Of a stretch of DNA of 64,000 nucleotides, positions 33,538 to 42,210 are shown one piece after another. The translations under genes and the position numbers were made by a program. The notes beneath the pieces were generated by a model that worked only from the letters and a program-made list of their open reading frames with translations, was not told where the DNA came from and did not search any database. Numbering within the stretch: position 1 is the first letter of the stretch; each line of letters begins with the position of its first letter. Source of the stretch: UBA1381 sp964399965 (GTDB taxonomy: Bacteria; Bacillota; Clostridia; UBA1381); contig CAYNRX010000007.1 in the NCBI GenBank assembly GCA_964399965.1, positions 1 to 64,000 on the forward strand, read 5' to 3'.

Positions 33538-33747
33538 ATGAATAAAGTGACAAAGGACACAATAATAAACGATGTGGTAAGGATGAATCCGGGAAATGCA
33601 CAGTTCCTGTTTGAGATAGGTATGCATTGTTTGGGCTGCCCGTCCGCTGCCGGCGAGACACTCGAAGAAGCCTGCATGGTACACGGGGCGAATGTTGATG
33701 AGCTTATCGAAAAGATAAACAGCTTTATGGAAAAGAGCGCAGAATAA
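33538..33747 (+). CDS. DUF1858-type redox-disulfide protein
   Basis: A 69-residue protein of the DUF1858 family, related to small proteins linked with hybrid cluster proteins. The family motif MHCLGCPSA places a CxxC pair at Cys31 and Cys34, followed by ETLEEACMVHG and a helical end. A redox or metal role is likely but not established. It follows ftsH after the hairpin-chain remnant; the ATG at 33538 has AAGGAGGA upstream. A TATAAT within the duplicated target (33510-33515) might provide a promoter, but no matching -35 is seen. Confidence 0.85.
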   Translation: MNKVTKDTIINDVVRMNPGNAQFLFEIGMHCLGCPSAAGETLEEACMVHGANVDELIEKINSFMEKSAE

Positions 33748-33779
33748 ACATTATACCGCATATATATCATGATATGATC

Positions 33780-33834
33780 CCCTCAGAGCAGACACATGAA
33801 GTGGAAAAAATTCATGTTAGTTCTGAGGGTTTTT
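33780..33834 (+). terminator. Terminator after the DUF1858 gene
   Basis: CCCTCAGA (33780-33787) pairs with TCTGAGGG (33822-33829), with a nested ACATGAA/TTCATGT hairpin inside, followed by TTTTT. Confidence 0.8.
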
Positions 33835-34030
33835 CTGTGTCAGAAAATAAGGAATGTATTGAAAGAATAATGGCGATGCGGTTCATCATAGAGATGGAAA
33901 AGAGCACAGCTGTGTTTGGCGCGGAATGGACGGTCAATAGTATTAAAGACAGACATAAGACGTCTTGATTGCATGTTGTGCTATTTATGTGCAAATTTTT
34001 TAAATTTTTTATAAATAATCAAAAAAAGAC
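33835..34030. other. Intergenic stretch with an unassigned short frame
   Basis: Between the terminator and the ireB promoter lies an open frame from about 33836 to 33968 (+) encoding about 43 residues (with FIIEMEKSTAVFGAEW). It has no good start or ribosome-binding site, and I do not recognise it. It may be a gene remnant. The rest is AT-rich with no visible signal. Confidence 0.35.
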
Positions 34031-34059
34031 TTGAAAATTTTTTGAAAGTATATTATTAT
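34031..34059 (+). promoter_or_regulatory. Promoter of ireB
   Basis: TTGAAA (34031-34036), 17 bases, TATTAT (34054-34059). Confidence 0.7.
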
Positions 34060-34117
34060 ATTGTTAGGGAAAATTTATTATCCGAAAATATATTCGGATG
34101 AAAGGGAGGATGAAAAC

Positions 34118-34369
34118 ATGGAATTTAATGAAACAATGAAGATCAACATAGAGTTCGACAAGGAAAAAGAAGTGCGGGAGATCGTGCAGAAGGTGTATGA
34201 GGCGCTCAAGCTCAAGGGATACGACCCCATAAGCCAGATCGTTGGTTATATACTGTCGGGCGATCCGACATATATCACCAGTTACAACGGTGCCAGAGGT
34301 ATGATCGGCCGTGTTGAGCGGGATGAGCTTTTGGAGGAGTTTGTAAAGTCGTACATCAAGAATCTTTGA
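34118..34369 (+). CDS. ireB: IreB family regulatory phosphoprotein (UPF0297)
   Basis: An 83-residue IreB (YrzL, DUF965) protein. In enterococci IreB is a substrate of the PASTA kinase IreK and affects intrinsic cephalosporin resistance. The conserved segment VYEALKLKGYDPISQIVGYILSGDPTYITSYN-GAR is clear, with the Thr pair in DPTYIT. The ATG at 34118 follows GGGAGG. In many Firmicutes this gene is followed directly by ruvX and a DUF1292 gene; here those two lie 12 kb away on the other strand (45.8-46.6 kb). Confidence 0.92.
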   Translation: MEFNETMKINIEFDKEKEVREIVQKVYEALKLKGYDPISQIVGYILSGDPTYITSYNGARGMIGRVERDELLEEFVKSYIKNL

Positions 34370-34403
34370 TAGGAAAAAACGGCAGGATGCCCGAATGAGT
34401 GGT

Positions 34404-34496
34404 ATCACAAAAATACCGTCACATCAAGGGTTTTGGCAGCAAGCTGCTCCAATGAACGCCCTGAGGGCGCCCTTGACATGCCGGAATTTTTATGAT
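34404..34496. repeat. Cloverleaf-like nested inverted repeat after ireB
   Basis: An outer stem of about 15 pairs with two mismatches (ATCACAAAAATACCG at 34404-34418; CGGAATTTTTATGAT at 34482-34496) encloses CAAGGG/CCCTTG (34425-34430; 34470-34475), which encloses two short hairpins, GCAGCaaGCTGC and CGCCCTgaGGGCG. This gives a four-arm fold without coding potential. The GCAGCAAGCTGC module also occurs in the extra part of hairpin-chain copy B. It could end ireB transcription (ATTTTT near its 3' edge) or be another structured repeat. Confidence 0.6.
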
Positions 34497-34507
34497 ATAT
34501 TGTAGCT

Positions 34508-34531
34508 GGGGCAGGACGAATGCCCTGCCCC
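34508..34531. other. GC-rich hairpin between ireB and the GH105 gene
   Basis: GGGGCAGG (34508-34515) pairs with CCTGCCCC (34524-34531). Neither strand has a T-run directly after it, so it is listed as a hairpin rather than a terminator. It lies between two convergent genes. Confidence 0.55.
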
Positions 34532-34602
34532 GAAAAAACATAAATTTTATCACAGGAGCTTAATTTACAGAAAAAATTTCGCACTCCCGTTATAATCAGT
34601 TC

Positions 34603-35679
34603 TTATGTAAAGTATCTGCAGAGTTCCGTGCACATAAGCAAGAAAGCCCCCGTGCCGTGCAGATCGTTTTCCACAGTCGGTCTTGTGAAATATTCCTCAA
34701 GCGTTCCTACACCGGTACCTATGCAAACTCCCGTGATGTCAAGAGAATCGCCTTTGTTTACTGTTTTTGTAAGCACTCCTTCAAATCCGCGTCGTATGCT
34801 CTCATCAAACTCATTGTCGACTAACCCCAGACGCTTCGCCTTAGCCATGGCGTATATGAACAATGACGAACAAGATGTCTCAGTCCAGTTGCGTTCATCG
34901 TCGCCTTTATCGATCACTTGATACCATAATCCCGTTTTTTCATCTTGATACTTGACTACCGAGTTCAAAAGCTTGAGAAGCGTTTCGATAAATTCATTGC
35001 GGTAAGGATGATCCTTGGGCATATGCTCCAAAACCTCTGCGGCGCCGGCGGCATACCATCCTATCGCCCTGCCCCAGAAGGTACTGCTGAGCCCTGTTTT
35101 TTTATCCACATAAATGCAGCGCCGCGAATCATCCCAAACATGATACATAAGCCCGGTAATAGGGTCTGTCATATGGTCACGCATTAGCCTGAACTGCGTA
35201 TAAACCTTCTTGTACAGATATGGTCTATCAAACTCCTCAGCGTACATCGCGGCAACAACACCCAGCATATACATGGTGTCAAGCCACATCTGATGCTTCA
35301 TGCCGAGCTTATGCCAAACTCCTCCCAACGCGTTTGTTGGATGTGATTCTATCGCATCGGCGATCTTATCCAGAAGCCGCTTATACCGCTTATCACTTGT
35401 CTCGCGGTAAAGTCTGAAAAGCAGCATCCCCGGCTGCATATCATCAAATTCCGTAAGATGGCAGCCGGGCGCACTGCCATCAGGCGCTATGTTGAAATCG
35501 ACCCACTGCTTTATATAATTCGAGTATTTTTCATCTCCGGTCAGCTCGTACAATCGCTCAATTCCTGTAAGGAATACTCCTTGATGGTAATGAAACCTGT
35601 GTGTCGGGGGCAGTTCCTCCGGTCTGAATTTTTTCATAATAGTATTTGCCGCAAGCTTTTCGTATTCCAATGCGTCCAT
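34603..35679 (-). CDS. Unsaturated rhamnogalacturonyl/glucuronyl hydrolase (GH105/GH88)
   Basis: A 358-residue (alpha/alpha)6-barrel enzyme of the YteR/GH105 family, which removes the unsaturated uronic acid left by pectate or rhamnogalacturonan lyases. Visible motifs: RFHYHQGVFLTGIERLYELTG, the catalytic-region Asp in MWLDTMYM, STFWGRAIGWYAAG and NWTETSCSSLFIYAMAKA. No signal peptide, so it acts on imported oligosaccharides. The start at 35679 is close to GGGAGGAC upstream. An AraC-family regulator is transcribed divergently from the shared 180-base gap and probably controls it. Confidence 0.93.
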   Translation of the reverse strand: MDALEYEKLAANTIMKKFRPEELPPTHRFHYHQGVFLTGIERLYELTGDEKYSNYIKQWVDFNIAPDGSAPGCHLTEFDDMQPGMLLFRLYRETSDKRYKRLLDKIADAIESHPTNALGGVWHKLGMKHQMWLDTMYMLGVVAAMYAEEFDRPYLYKKVYTQFRLMRDHMTDPITGLMYHVWDDSRRCIYVDKKTGLSSTFWGRAIGWYAAGAAEVLEHMPKDHPYRNEFIETLLKLLNSVVKYQDEKTGLWYQVIDKGDDERNWTETSCSSLFIYAMAKAKRLGLVDNEFDESIRRGFEGVLTKTVNKGDSLDITGVCIGTGVGTLEEYFTRPTVENDLHGTGAFLLMCTELCRYFT

Positions 35680-35794
35680 ATATTATAATGTCCTCCCATT
35701 TAATAATTCATTATTTAAATCTTTTCTTATTTTCAATTATACATCAAACTTACGATGATTTCATTAAAAAAGCTACAAAAGTTTTATATTTTTC

Positions 35795-35823
35795 TTGAAA
35801 AATCTACACTAATGTGATAAAAT
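35795..35823 (+). promoter_or_regulatory. Promoter of the AraC regulator gene
   Basis: TTGAAA (35795-35800), 17 bases, TAAAAT (35818-35823). A TATAAT on the opposite strand (35740-35735 region) is a candidate -10 for the GH105 gene. Confidence 0.6.
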
Positions 35824-35856
35824 TAATAATGAAACAAACGTGGAGAGCGATATATT

Positions 35857-36675
35857 ATGAATATATTTGATTACAAATTCCATAAAGATTTTATTTTTTC
35901 TCCGTCTGTAGAGGACATTTCCGGTGCTCCGGACTTTCATATACATGACGGCTATGAAATGATATATTTGATCTCGGGAAAGCTTGAAGTGTTCATTGAA
36001 AAAAATATATATGCTGCGCCTCCGGGCAGTATTGTCCTGATCCCAAGTGAGGCGATACACAAAACAGTTAACACCTCAGCTGACTATAGACGCATTATAT
36101 GGAATTTTACGGATAAATTCATTGATGATATGCTCAAGGAGGATGTGCATAAATTATTTCAGCACCCTGTATATATGCCGGATGAATTTTCTTTTATGGA
36201 TAAATTTGTCGCCCTGTTCAAAGAAAACCAGCTGGCAGCTCATGACAGCTATACTGAGCTTGCTGCGCGGCTTTACATGCAGTCTGTGTTTATTTATCTT
36301 ATAAGAAAAAGAGGAACTTTTTTGATGAAGGATATGAAGGCGACTAATCCAACAGTTGAACGCCTTATACGGTTTGTGCATTTAAATTACACTCAGCGTA
36401 TTACTCTTGAATATATAGCTAAGCGACTGAACCTGACTCCGAATTATCTTTCCGCGCTTCTGTTTAAAAACACAGGTATGCACTTTAATGAGTATCTCAA
36501 CGGGATAAGGATACGACGAGCGCGACGGCTTCTGCATGATAAATCTAAAAAAATTGCTGATGTGGCACACGAATGCGGTTTCTCCGACAGCAATTATTTT
36601 TCGACAGTATTTAAATCATCAACCGGGCTTACGCCGATAGAATATCGTAGAATCAATATTAATAACAACCAATAG
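35857..36675 (+). CDS. AraC-family regulator, divergent from the GH105 gene
   Basis: A 272-residue activator with an N-terminal cupin ligand domain (HIHDGYEMIYLISGKLEVFIE, PGSIVLIPSEAIHK) and a C-terminal pair of helix-turn-helix motifs (ITLEYIAKRLNLTPNYLSALLFK and IADVAHECGFSDSNYFSTVFK). This arrangement is typical for regulators of plant sugar utilisation. The divergent GH105 gene suggests a pectin-derived inducer. The ATG at 35857 follows GGAGAG. A terminator follows directly. Confidence 0.9.
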   Translation: MNIFDYKFHKDFIFSPSVEDISGAPDFHIHDGYEMIYLISGKLEVFIEKNIYAAPPGSIVLIPSEAIHKTVNTSADYRRIIWNFTDKFIDDMLKEDVHKLFQHPVYMPDEFSFMDKFVALFKENQLAAHDSYTELAARLYMQSVFIYLIRKRGTFLMKDMKATNPTVERLIRFVHLNYTQRITLEYIAKRLNLTPNYLSALLFKNTGMHFNEYLNGIRIRRARRLLHDKSKKIADVAHECGFSDSNYFSTVFKSSTGLTPIEYRRININNNQ

Positions 36676-36678
36676 ATC

Positions 36679-36716
36679 ATATTCGATCTTTATCTTAATA
36701 AGGGTCGAATATTTTT
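36679..36716 (+). terminator. Terminator of the AraC regulator gene
   Basis: ATATTCGA (36679-36686) pairs with TCGAATAT (36705-36712), followed by TTTT. Confidence 0.75.
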
Positions 36717-37002
36717 ATGGGCATTTAAACGTCTATTTTCACTCAGCATAGCGAGGAGACGAGGGCGTCTTTTTGTTAGGCGGACGACAATTTCGGTTAT
36801 ATAAGAAGATATCCAAACAATGAGGAACGCGCGCGAAAAGGCGGCAACTGTCTGCCATACTAAAAACGGACTCAAAAATATAACTCTTGACGGCGGCGGA
36901 CAAGCAAGAGGTCCATGGGAATGGAGAGGTGCGGCAGTCCGGAATTGGGATTCTGTAAGTAACGAAACCTAAAAAAGTTTTGCCTAAATTTTCATTTTCC
37001 TA
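36717..37002. other. Intergenic stretch with a possible gene remnant
   Basis: About 285 bases without a convincing gene. A 50-codon frame at 36820-36972 (+) reads MRNAREKAATV then LKNITLDGGGQARGPWEWRG. It lacks a ribosome-binding site and may be the end of a lost gene, possibly carbohydrate-related given its neighbours. I cannot identify it. Confidence 0.35.
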
Positions 37003-37031
37003 TTGACAATTCTGTATATTGGGTTTATAAT
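37003..37031 (+). promoter_or_regulatory. Promoter of the nrdD-nrdG operon
   Basis: TTGACA (37003-37008), 17 bases, TATAAT (37026-37031): a full-consensus promoter. Confidence 0.9.
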
Positions 37032-37050
37032 CTTATATGTACGAAAAATT

Positions 37051-37066
37051 CCACAATATGTAGTGG
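37051..37066 (+). promoter_or_regulatory. Candidate NrdR box
   Basis: CCACAATATGTAGTGG matches the NrdR box consensus (aCaCwATATaTwGtGt) in its conserved core. It lies about 20 bases after the -10, where binding would block transcription of the reductase genes when dATP is high. NrdR boxes usually occur in pairs about three helical turns apart; I see no clear second box. Confidence 0.7.
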
Positions 37067-37142
37067 CATAAATTTTGCATTATAATATAGCAGACATTTC
37101 TGTTTATACTTACTGTAACGATGAAAAAGGAGGAGCGTTCTT

Positions 37143-39461
37143 ATGACACAGGCTATAATAAAGCGCGATGGACGGCAGGTCGATTTCAATATTGACAAGG
37201 TCGTTGACGCGATAAACAAGGCTTTCATAGCAACGACCGGGAGGGATAACCGCGATTACTCGGCGGAGCTGGCAAGAAAGGTAGAGGTAAAGCTCGAGGA
37301 GGCGGGACTTGATATACCAACAGTTGAGCAGGTACAGGACGTAGTTGAGCAGACGCTTATAGACAACGGCCATGTCCGTACCGCTAAGACGTATATCGTA
37401 TACCGGGCGGAGAGAACGAGAGTCCGGGAGATGAAGACCGACCTTATGCAGGTATATGAGGATATAACGTTTAAAGAAGCCAAGGATTCCAATATACAGC
37501 GGGAAAACGCCAACGTGAATGCCGATACGGCCATGGGCACGATGCTCAAATACGGTTCTGAGGGAGCTAAGCGCTTTTTTGAGATGTGCGTCCTTAAGCC
37601 GGAACATGCCAAGGCGCATAAAGAGGGCGATATACACATACACGATCTGGATTTTTTGACTATGACTACGACCTGCTGCCAGATAGACCTGCTTGATCTT
37701 TTCAAGGGCGGATTTTCCACCGGTCACGGTGTTCTGCGGGAACCTAACGATATCTCAAGCTATGCGGCGCTGGCTTGCATAGCGATACAGTCCAATCAGA
37801 ACGATCAGCACGGCGGTCAGTCTATCGTCAATTTCGACTACGGTATGGCACCGGGAGTTATCAAGACGTATAAAAAACTTTACACGTCCAATCTCGGCAA
37901 GGCTATCGAGCTTATGACCGGCAAGCAGATAAGCGATGATACCTTAAAGACGCTGCGTGAGGAAATAATAGCAGGCGGCTGCCAGCTGCGCATGGCTTCT
38001 TCCGAAGCATACCGTGCTGAGGAGGCGAAACGCTTGGAGGAGCTGGGGCTGACGACTGAGGAGATAGAAAAATGCCAAGGCTTCGCTCTTTCGCGGGCAG
38101 AAAAGGAGACCGACCGCGCGACATATCAGGCGATGGAGGCTCTTATACACAATCTGAATACGATGAATTCCCGCGCCGGTGCCCAGACGCCGTTTTCCTC
38201 GATAAATTACGGCATGGACACTTCCGCTGAAGGCCGCATGGTAATAAAGAATGTTCTTCTGGCTAATGAAGCCGGATTGGGTAACGGTGAAACGCCGATA
38301 TTCCCCATACAGATATTCCGTGTAAAGGACGGTGTGAGCTATAATCCGGGGGATCCGAACTACGACCTGTTCAAGCTGGCCTGTCGTGTGAGCGCAAAGC
38401 GATTGTTCCCGAATTTCTCCTTCCTGGATGCGCCGTTTAATCTGAAATTTTACGATGGCACCCCGGAGACGGAGATAGCATACATGGGATGCCGTACAAG
38501 AGTTATCGCAAATGTCTACGATAAGTCCAGACAGATATGTAACCGCCGCGGCAACCTCAGCTTTACGTCTATAAATCTGCCGCGCATAGCGATAAAGGCC
38601 AAGGGCGATATCGGCTGGTTCTTTGAGGAGCTTGACCGGAAGATAGACTTGGTGATAGATCAGCTGCTTGATAGGCTGGCTATCCAGAGCAAGAAAAAGG
38701 TCAAGAATTATCCCTTCCTTATGGGCAACGGAGTATGGCTTGATTCGGAAAAGCTCGGCCCCGAAGATGAGGTGGGTGAAGTATTAAAGCACGGTACCCT
38801 TTCCATCGGCTGGATAGGGCTGGCAGAAACGCTGGTGGCTCTTATCGGGGAACATCACGGCCAGTCGGAAAAGGCGCAGAATCTGGGTCTTGATATTATA
38901 TCGCATATGAGAAAGCGCGTTGACGAAGAAAGCGCCAAGACCGGACTTAATTTCACACTTCTGGCAACGCCGGCCGAGGGTCTTTCCGGAAGGTTCGTGC
39001 GCATGGATAAGGAGCGTTACGGAGTTATCCCCGGTGTTACTGACCGCGACTATTATACCAATTCCTTCCATGTGCCGGTATATTACGAGATAAGCGCTAT
39101 AGATAAGATAAAGAAGGAAGCCCCGTATCATGAACTGACGAATGCGGGACATATCTCCTATGTGGAGCTTGACGGCGATCCGACGAAGAATTTGGCGGCA
39201 TTTGAAAAGGTGATACGCGCCATGCATGATGCAGGTATCGGTTACGGAAGCATAAATCACCCCGTAGATCGTGACCCGGTGTGCGGATTTACCGGCGTTA
39301 TCGATGGCGACGTATGTCCGAAGTGCGGACGGCATGAATTTGAGAACGGCGGCGGTTTTGATCGCATACGCCGTGTCACCGGCTATCTGGTGGGAACGCT
39401 CGACCGCTTCAATGACGCCAAGCGGGCGGAGGAACGTGACAGAGTAAAGCATCATGTGTGA
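37143..39461 (+). CDS. nrdD: Anaerobic ribonucleoside-triphosphate reductase
   Basis: A 772-residue class III ribonucleotide reductase that makes deoxyribonucleotides under anaerobic conditions with a glycyl radical. The N-terminal ATP-cone (IIKRDGRQVDFNIDKVVDAINKAF) senses ATP/dATP. The barrel and active-site cysteines follow. Near the end is a zinc site (DPVCGFTGVIDGDVCPKCG) and the glycyl radical motif RRVTGYLVG. The ATG at 37143 follows AAAGGAGG. The gene overlaps nrdG by eight bases, and NrdG generates its radical. Confidence 0.97.
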   Translation: MTQAIIKRDGRQVDFNIDKVVDAINKAFIATTGRDNRDYSAELARKVEVKLEEAGLDIPTVEQVQDVVEQTLIDNGHVRTAKTYIVYRAERTRVREMKTDLMQVYEDITFKEAKDSNIQRENANVNADTAMGTMLKYGSEGAKRFFEMCVLKPEHAKAHKEGDIHIHDLDFLTMTTTCCQIDLLDLFKGGFSTGHGVLREPNDISSYAALACIAIQSNQNDQHGGQSIVNFDYGMAPGVIKTYKKLYTSNLGKAIELMTGKQISDDTLKTLREEIIAGGCQLRMASSEAYRAEEAKRLEELGLTTEEIEKCQGFALSRAEKETDRATYQAMEALIHNLNTMNSRAGAQTPFSSINYGMDTSAEGRMVIKNVLLANEAGLGNGETPIFPIQIFRVKDGVSYNPGDPNYDLFKLACRVSAKRLFPNFSFLDAPFNLKFYDGTPETEIAYMGCRTRVIANVYDKSRQICNRRGNLSFTSINLPRIAIKAKGDIGWFFEELDRKIDLVIDQLLDRLAIQSKKKVKNYPFLMGNGVWLDSEKLGPEDEVGEVLKHGTLSIGWIGLAETLVALIGEHHGQSEKAQNLGLDIISHMRKRVDEESAKTGLNFTLLATPAEGLSGRFVRMDKERYGVIPGVTDRDYYTNSFHVPVYYEISAIDKIKKEAPYHELTNAGHISYVELDGDPTKNLAAFEKVIRAMHDAGIGYGSINHPVDRDPVCGFTGVIDGDVCPKCGRHEFENGGGFDRIRRVTGYLVGTLDRFNDAKRAEERDRVKHHV

Positions 39462-39969
39462 AAATAAAAAATTGCGCCTGTTCGGAACGGTCAATGATTC
39501 GATAGTGGACGGCCCCGGGATACGCTTCGGTGTGTTTGTGCAGGGCTGTCCGCATAATTGCCCTGGCTGCCATAATCCCGGCTCGCACGATCCTGCGGGA
39601 GGATACGATGGAGATATCGGGGAGATATTCGATCAAATAAAGAAAAATCCCCTGCTCGATGGAGTTACCTTTTCCGGTGGGGAGCCGTTCATGCAGGCAA
39701 AGACATTGGCGGAGCTTGCACGGCTGGTGCATGGTATCGGGCTTGACGTCGTTACTTATACAGGCTTCACCTTTGAGGAGCTCATGGAGAAGGCGAATGA
39801 GGAGAACAGCTTTATGGAGCTTCTGGAGGAAACGGATATCCTGGTAGACGGCCGCTTCGTGCTGGAGCTTCGGGATATAAGCCTGCTGTTTAAGGGCTCG
39901 TCAAACCAAAGGATACTGGACGTGAAAAAGTCGCTGGCGGAGAACAGGGCAACAGAGATGATATTGTAA
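39454..39969 (+). CDS. nrdG: Anaerobic ribonucleotide reductase-activating protein
   Basis: A 171-residue radical SAM activase that installs the glycyl radical in NrdD. The iron-sulfur motif is CPHNCPGC (CxxxCxxC), the SAM-binding motif is FSGGEP, and the N-terminus IVDGPGIRFGVFVQGC is typical. It overlaps the nrdD end, so the two are made together. A terminator follows within five bases of the stop. Confidence 0.96.
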   Translation: MCENKKLRLFGTVNDSIVDGPGIRFGVFVQGCPHNCPGCHNPGSHDPAGGYDGDIGEIFDQIKKNPLLDGVTFSGGEPFMQAKTLAELARLVHGIGLDVVTYTGFTFEELMEKANEENSFMELLEETDILVDGRFVLELRDISLLFKGSSNQRILDVKKSLAENRATEMIL

Positions 39970-39973
39970 CATT

Positions 39974-40007
39974 GGAAAGCCGGGAAGATTTTTCCGGCTT
40001 CCTTTTT
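39974..40007 (+). terminator. Terminator of nrdD-nrdG
   Basis: GGAAAGCCGG (39974-39983) pairs with CCGGCTTCC (39994-40002) with one bulged A, followed by TTTTT. Confidence 0.85.
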
Positions 40008-40068
40008 GTCGTTGTAATATTCAACAAAAAAACTTATTATTGTTCACAAAATATACACAAGATATGTA

Positions 40069-40097
40069 TTGAAAACAGAAAAAAGATGTTATATAAT
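40069..40097 (+). promoter_or_regulatory. Promoter of the Big2-GH73 gene
   Basis: TTGAAA (40069-40074), 17 bases, TATAAT (40092-40097). Confidence 0.8.
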
Positions 40098-40155
40098 GTG
40101 GATACGATAGGACTAACAGACTTAAACATGCAAAAGCTGAAAGGATTTGAGTGTT

Positions 40156-42045
40156 TTGAAAAATGAAAGCAAGATCCTGCTCTTAAAATTTAAAGGCGGT
40201 ATCCGTGCTGCGGCAAGACAGTTGTCCTCCGATGTTAGGTTTCGATTTCAATTCATATTCATCTGTGCGGCGATATTGATCCTGGCGGCTGCGGGAGTAT
40301 ATCTGACCTCACAGCTGGCCTTCGCCCGTTCTGAGGCAGAGGAAACGATAAGCTATACGGAGGAGACTGCTTCACATATGCAGCCCGGCGAATTTAAAGG
40401 CAGTAATCTGTTGCCGATAAGCAGCTGGGAAGAAAACGGTGCGGTTGTGCTCATGGGCGAGGAAGAGGTCACCCTGACTCTCAAAGACAATATCGCAGAA
40501 TACGACCTAAGCGCGGAGGTTTTCCCGGTAATTCTGGCTGACCGTTCGTTGACATGGGAATCGCAAGACCCGCAGATCGCGGCCGTTGATGGCAACGGTC
40601 ATGTGACGGCTACCGCGCCGGGTACAACGGTCATACGTGCGGTCAATTCGCAAACCGGAGCGGCGGCTGAATGCAGGGTGACGGTGGTACAGCCGGTAAC
40701 GGGGCTGTATCTGGCCACTACGACTATAAATATGTATACCGGCGCATCGAATCAGGCGATACAGGCAGTGATAACGCCCGAAAATGCTTCCAATAGGAAT
40801 ATCATATGGAACACCTCCGACCCGACCGTGGCGATGGTCGATGATACCGGCACGGTGATAGCGGTCGGCGCGGGCACGGCGGTAATAACGGCTTCCTCTG
40901 AGGAGGGCGGTTATTCGGCCGAATGCATCGTTACAGTTTCCAAACCGACTCTTATCACTTCATCACCGGTTACACAGGTGCGGATACTTAAAAAACCGTC
41001 CGGAGCGGTGGCCGCAAACTCAACGTTCCAGATGACAACGCTTGTTACCGGCTCTAAACGGGGAGTAAGGGTGAATTGGACGTCGTCTGACCCCAACGTT
41101 GCTACGGTAGATGAAAACGGCGTTTTAAGGACTATTTCCGAGGGGACGGTCACCATAACGGCTTCCGGAGAGGATTCCGCTTCCGACAGCTTTATCCTGG
41201 AGGTAAATAACTCAAGCGGCAGAAGCTATAACACTAAGCTGGCGGCGGCGCAGGATGAGAATTATTCGCCGTCGATATCCATATCGGGTAACATCTCCGG
41301 CGGCTCATCATCGGGCGGCGTTTACTATACGATGTATCCGACGGATTTTGATACGGCGCTGAAGATCCAAAGCTCGCTTTCCACAAGCCGTACCATTTGG
41401 AACAGCGGTTCGGCACAGAAGGCTTCACAATCGCAGATAGCGCAGTATATGGATCCGGCGAATTTCTCGACCGGTGCGTATAAGTATCAGTTCCTTGACT
41501 TGTCCAAGTCCAACGGCGTAGGCGCGGATGCGCTTAACGAGTTCCTTGATGGCAAGGGTGTGCTCTCCGGGCAAGGTGATGCGTTCGCACGGACGGCTCA
41601 GGATTATAACATAAGCGAGGTATACCTGGCGGCGCACGCGGCTCTGGAAAGCGGCAACGGAACGTCAAATCTGGCGCGTGGAGTAAAATATAACGGCACT
41701 ACCGTATACAATGTATTCGGTATCGGTGCGGTGGATTCTGACCCCTTGAACGGCGGTGCGAAAATGGCGTATGAGATGGGCTGGACGAGTGTGGAAAAGG
41801 CCATATACGGCGGAGCGGCCTGGATAAGCGAGAAATATATAAATTCTAACAGCTATCAGCAGAACACGCTGTATAAAATGCTCTGGAATCCGGCTGAGCC
41901 CGGCGTCCACCAGTACGCATCAGACGTGGGCTGGGCAGTCAAGCAGGCGGTGCAGATAAAGAAGATATTCGATAACTTCCCCAATGCCGTGCTTACGTAT
42001 GATGTGCCTGTATATTCGGGAATGAGCGAGACCCCGTTGTATTGA
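40156..42045 (+). CDS. Exported N-acetylglucosaminidase (GH73) with three Big2 domains
   Basis: A protein of about 629 residues likely to cut the glycan strands of peptidoglycan. A basic N-terminus and one helix (about 31-57) anchor or export it. Three bacterial Ig-like Big2 domains follow (about 92-178, 179-262, 272-350; each with a W(x)SSDPxVAxVD-type core and a GTxVITA-type end). A Ser/Gly-rich linker leads to the C-terminal GH73/LytB-like catalytic domain (about 395-620), with the likely catalytic Glu near residue 508 in AAHAALESGNGTS. The start codon is uncertain: TTG at 40156 is preferred, TTG at 40147 is possible. Terminators on both sides make it monocistronic. Confidence 0.88.
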   Translation: MKNESKILLLKFKGGIRAAARQLSSDVRFRFQFIFICAAILILAAAGVYLTSQLAFARSEAEETISYTEETASHMQPGEFKGSNLLPISSWEENGAVVLMGEEEVTLTLKDNIAEYDLSAEVFPVILADRSLTWESQDPQIAAVDGNGHVTATAPGTTVIRAVNSQTGAAAECRVTVVQPVTGLYLATTTINMYTGASNQAIQAVITPENASNRNIIWNTSDPTVAMVDDTGTVIAVGAGTAVITASSEEGGYSAECIVTVSKPTLITSSPVTQVRILKKPSGAVAANSTFQMTTLVTGSKRGVRVNWTSSDPNVATVDENGVLRTISEGTVTITASGEDSASDSFILEVNNSSGRSYNTKLAAAQDENYSPSISISGNISGGSSSGGVYYTMYPTDFDTALKIQSSLSTSRTIWNSGSAQKASQSQIAQYMDPANFSTGAYKYQFLDLSKSNGVGADALNEFLDGKGVLSGQGDAFARTAQDYNISEVYLAAHAALESGNGTSNLARGVKYNGTTVYNVFGIGAVDSDPLNGGAKMAYEMGWTSVEKAIYGGAAWISEKYINSNSYQQNTLYKMLWNPAEPGVHQYASDVGWAVKQAVQIKKIFDNFPNAVLTYDVPVYSGMSETPLY

Positions 42046-42060
42046 TGGCGACAGTTATAT

Positions 42061-42102
42061 AATAAAGCCCTGTGCGGTAAATTCCGTCAGGGCTTTATTT
42101 TT
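42061..42102 (+). terminator. Terminator of the Big2-GH73 gene
   Basis: AATAAAGCCCTG pairs with CAGGGCTTTATT (twelve pairs), followed by TTT. Confidence 0.9.
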
Positions 42103-42131
42103 GCGCCCAGAACAAAAGGTGTTTTGCAGGG

Positions 42132-42160
42132 TTGCTTTTGCGGACGGAACGTGGTATAAT
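42132..42160 (+). promoter_or_regulatory. Promoter of the exported stalk/propeller protein gene
   Basis: TTGCTT (42132-42137), 17 bases, TATAAT (42155-42160). Confidence 0.7.
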
Positions 42161-42210
42161 TAATGTATGATGGATATTTAACGATGATTCAGGCAAGAGA
42201 GGAGGACGAA

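Noticed and set aside
33774..33968. Possible 64-residue gene after the DUF1858 gene
   Set aside because: Its first part is the terminator hairpin at 33780-33834 and it has no ribosome-binding site. Kept only as a possible remnant within the intergenic entry.
36690..36875. Minus-strand frame of 61 codons downstream of the AraC gene
   Set aside because: It has no start signal, overlaps the terminator region and has no recognisable motif.
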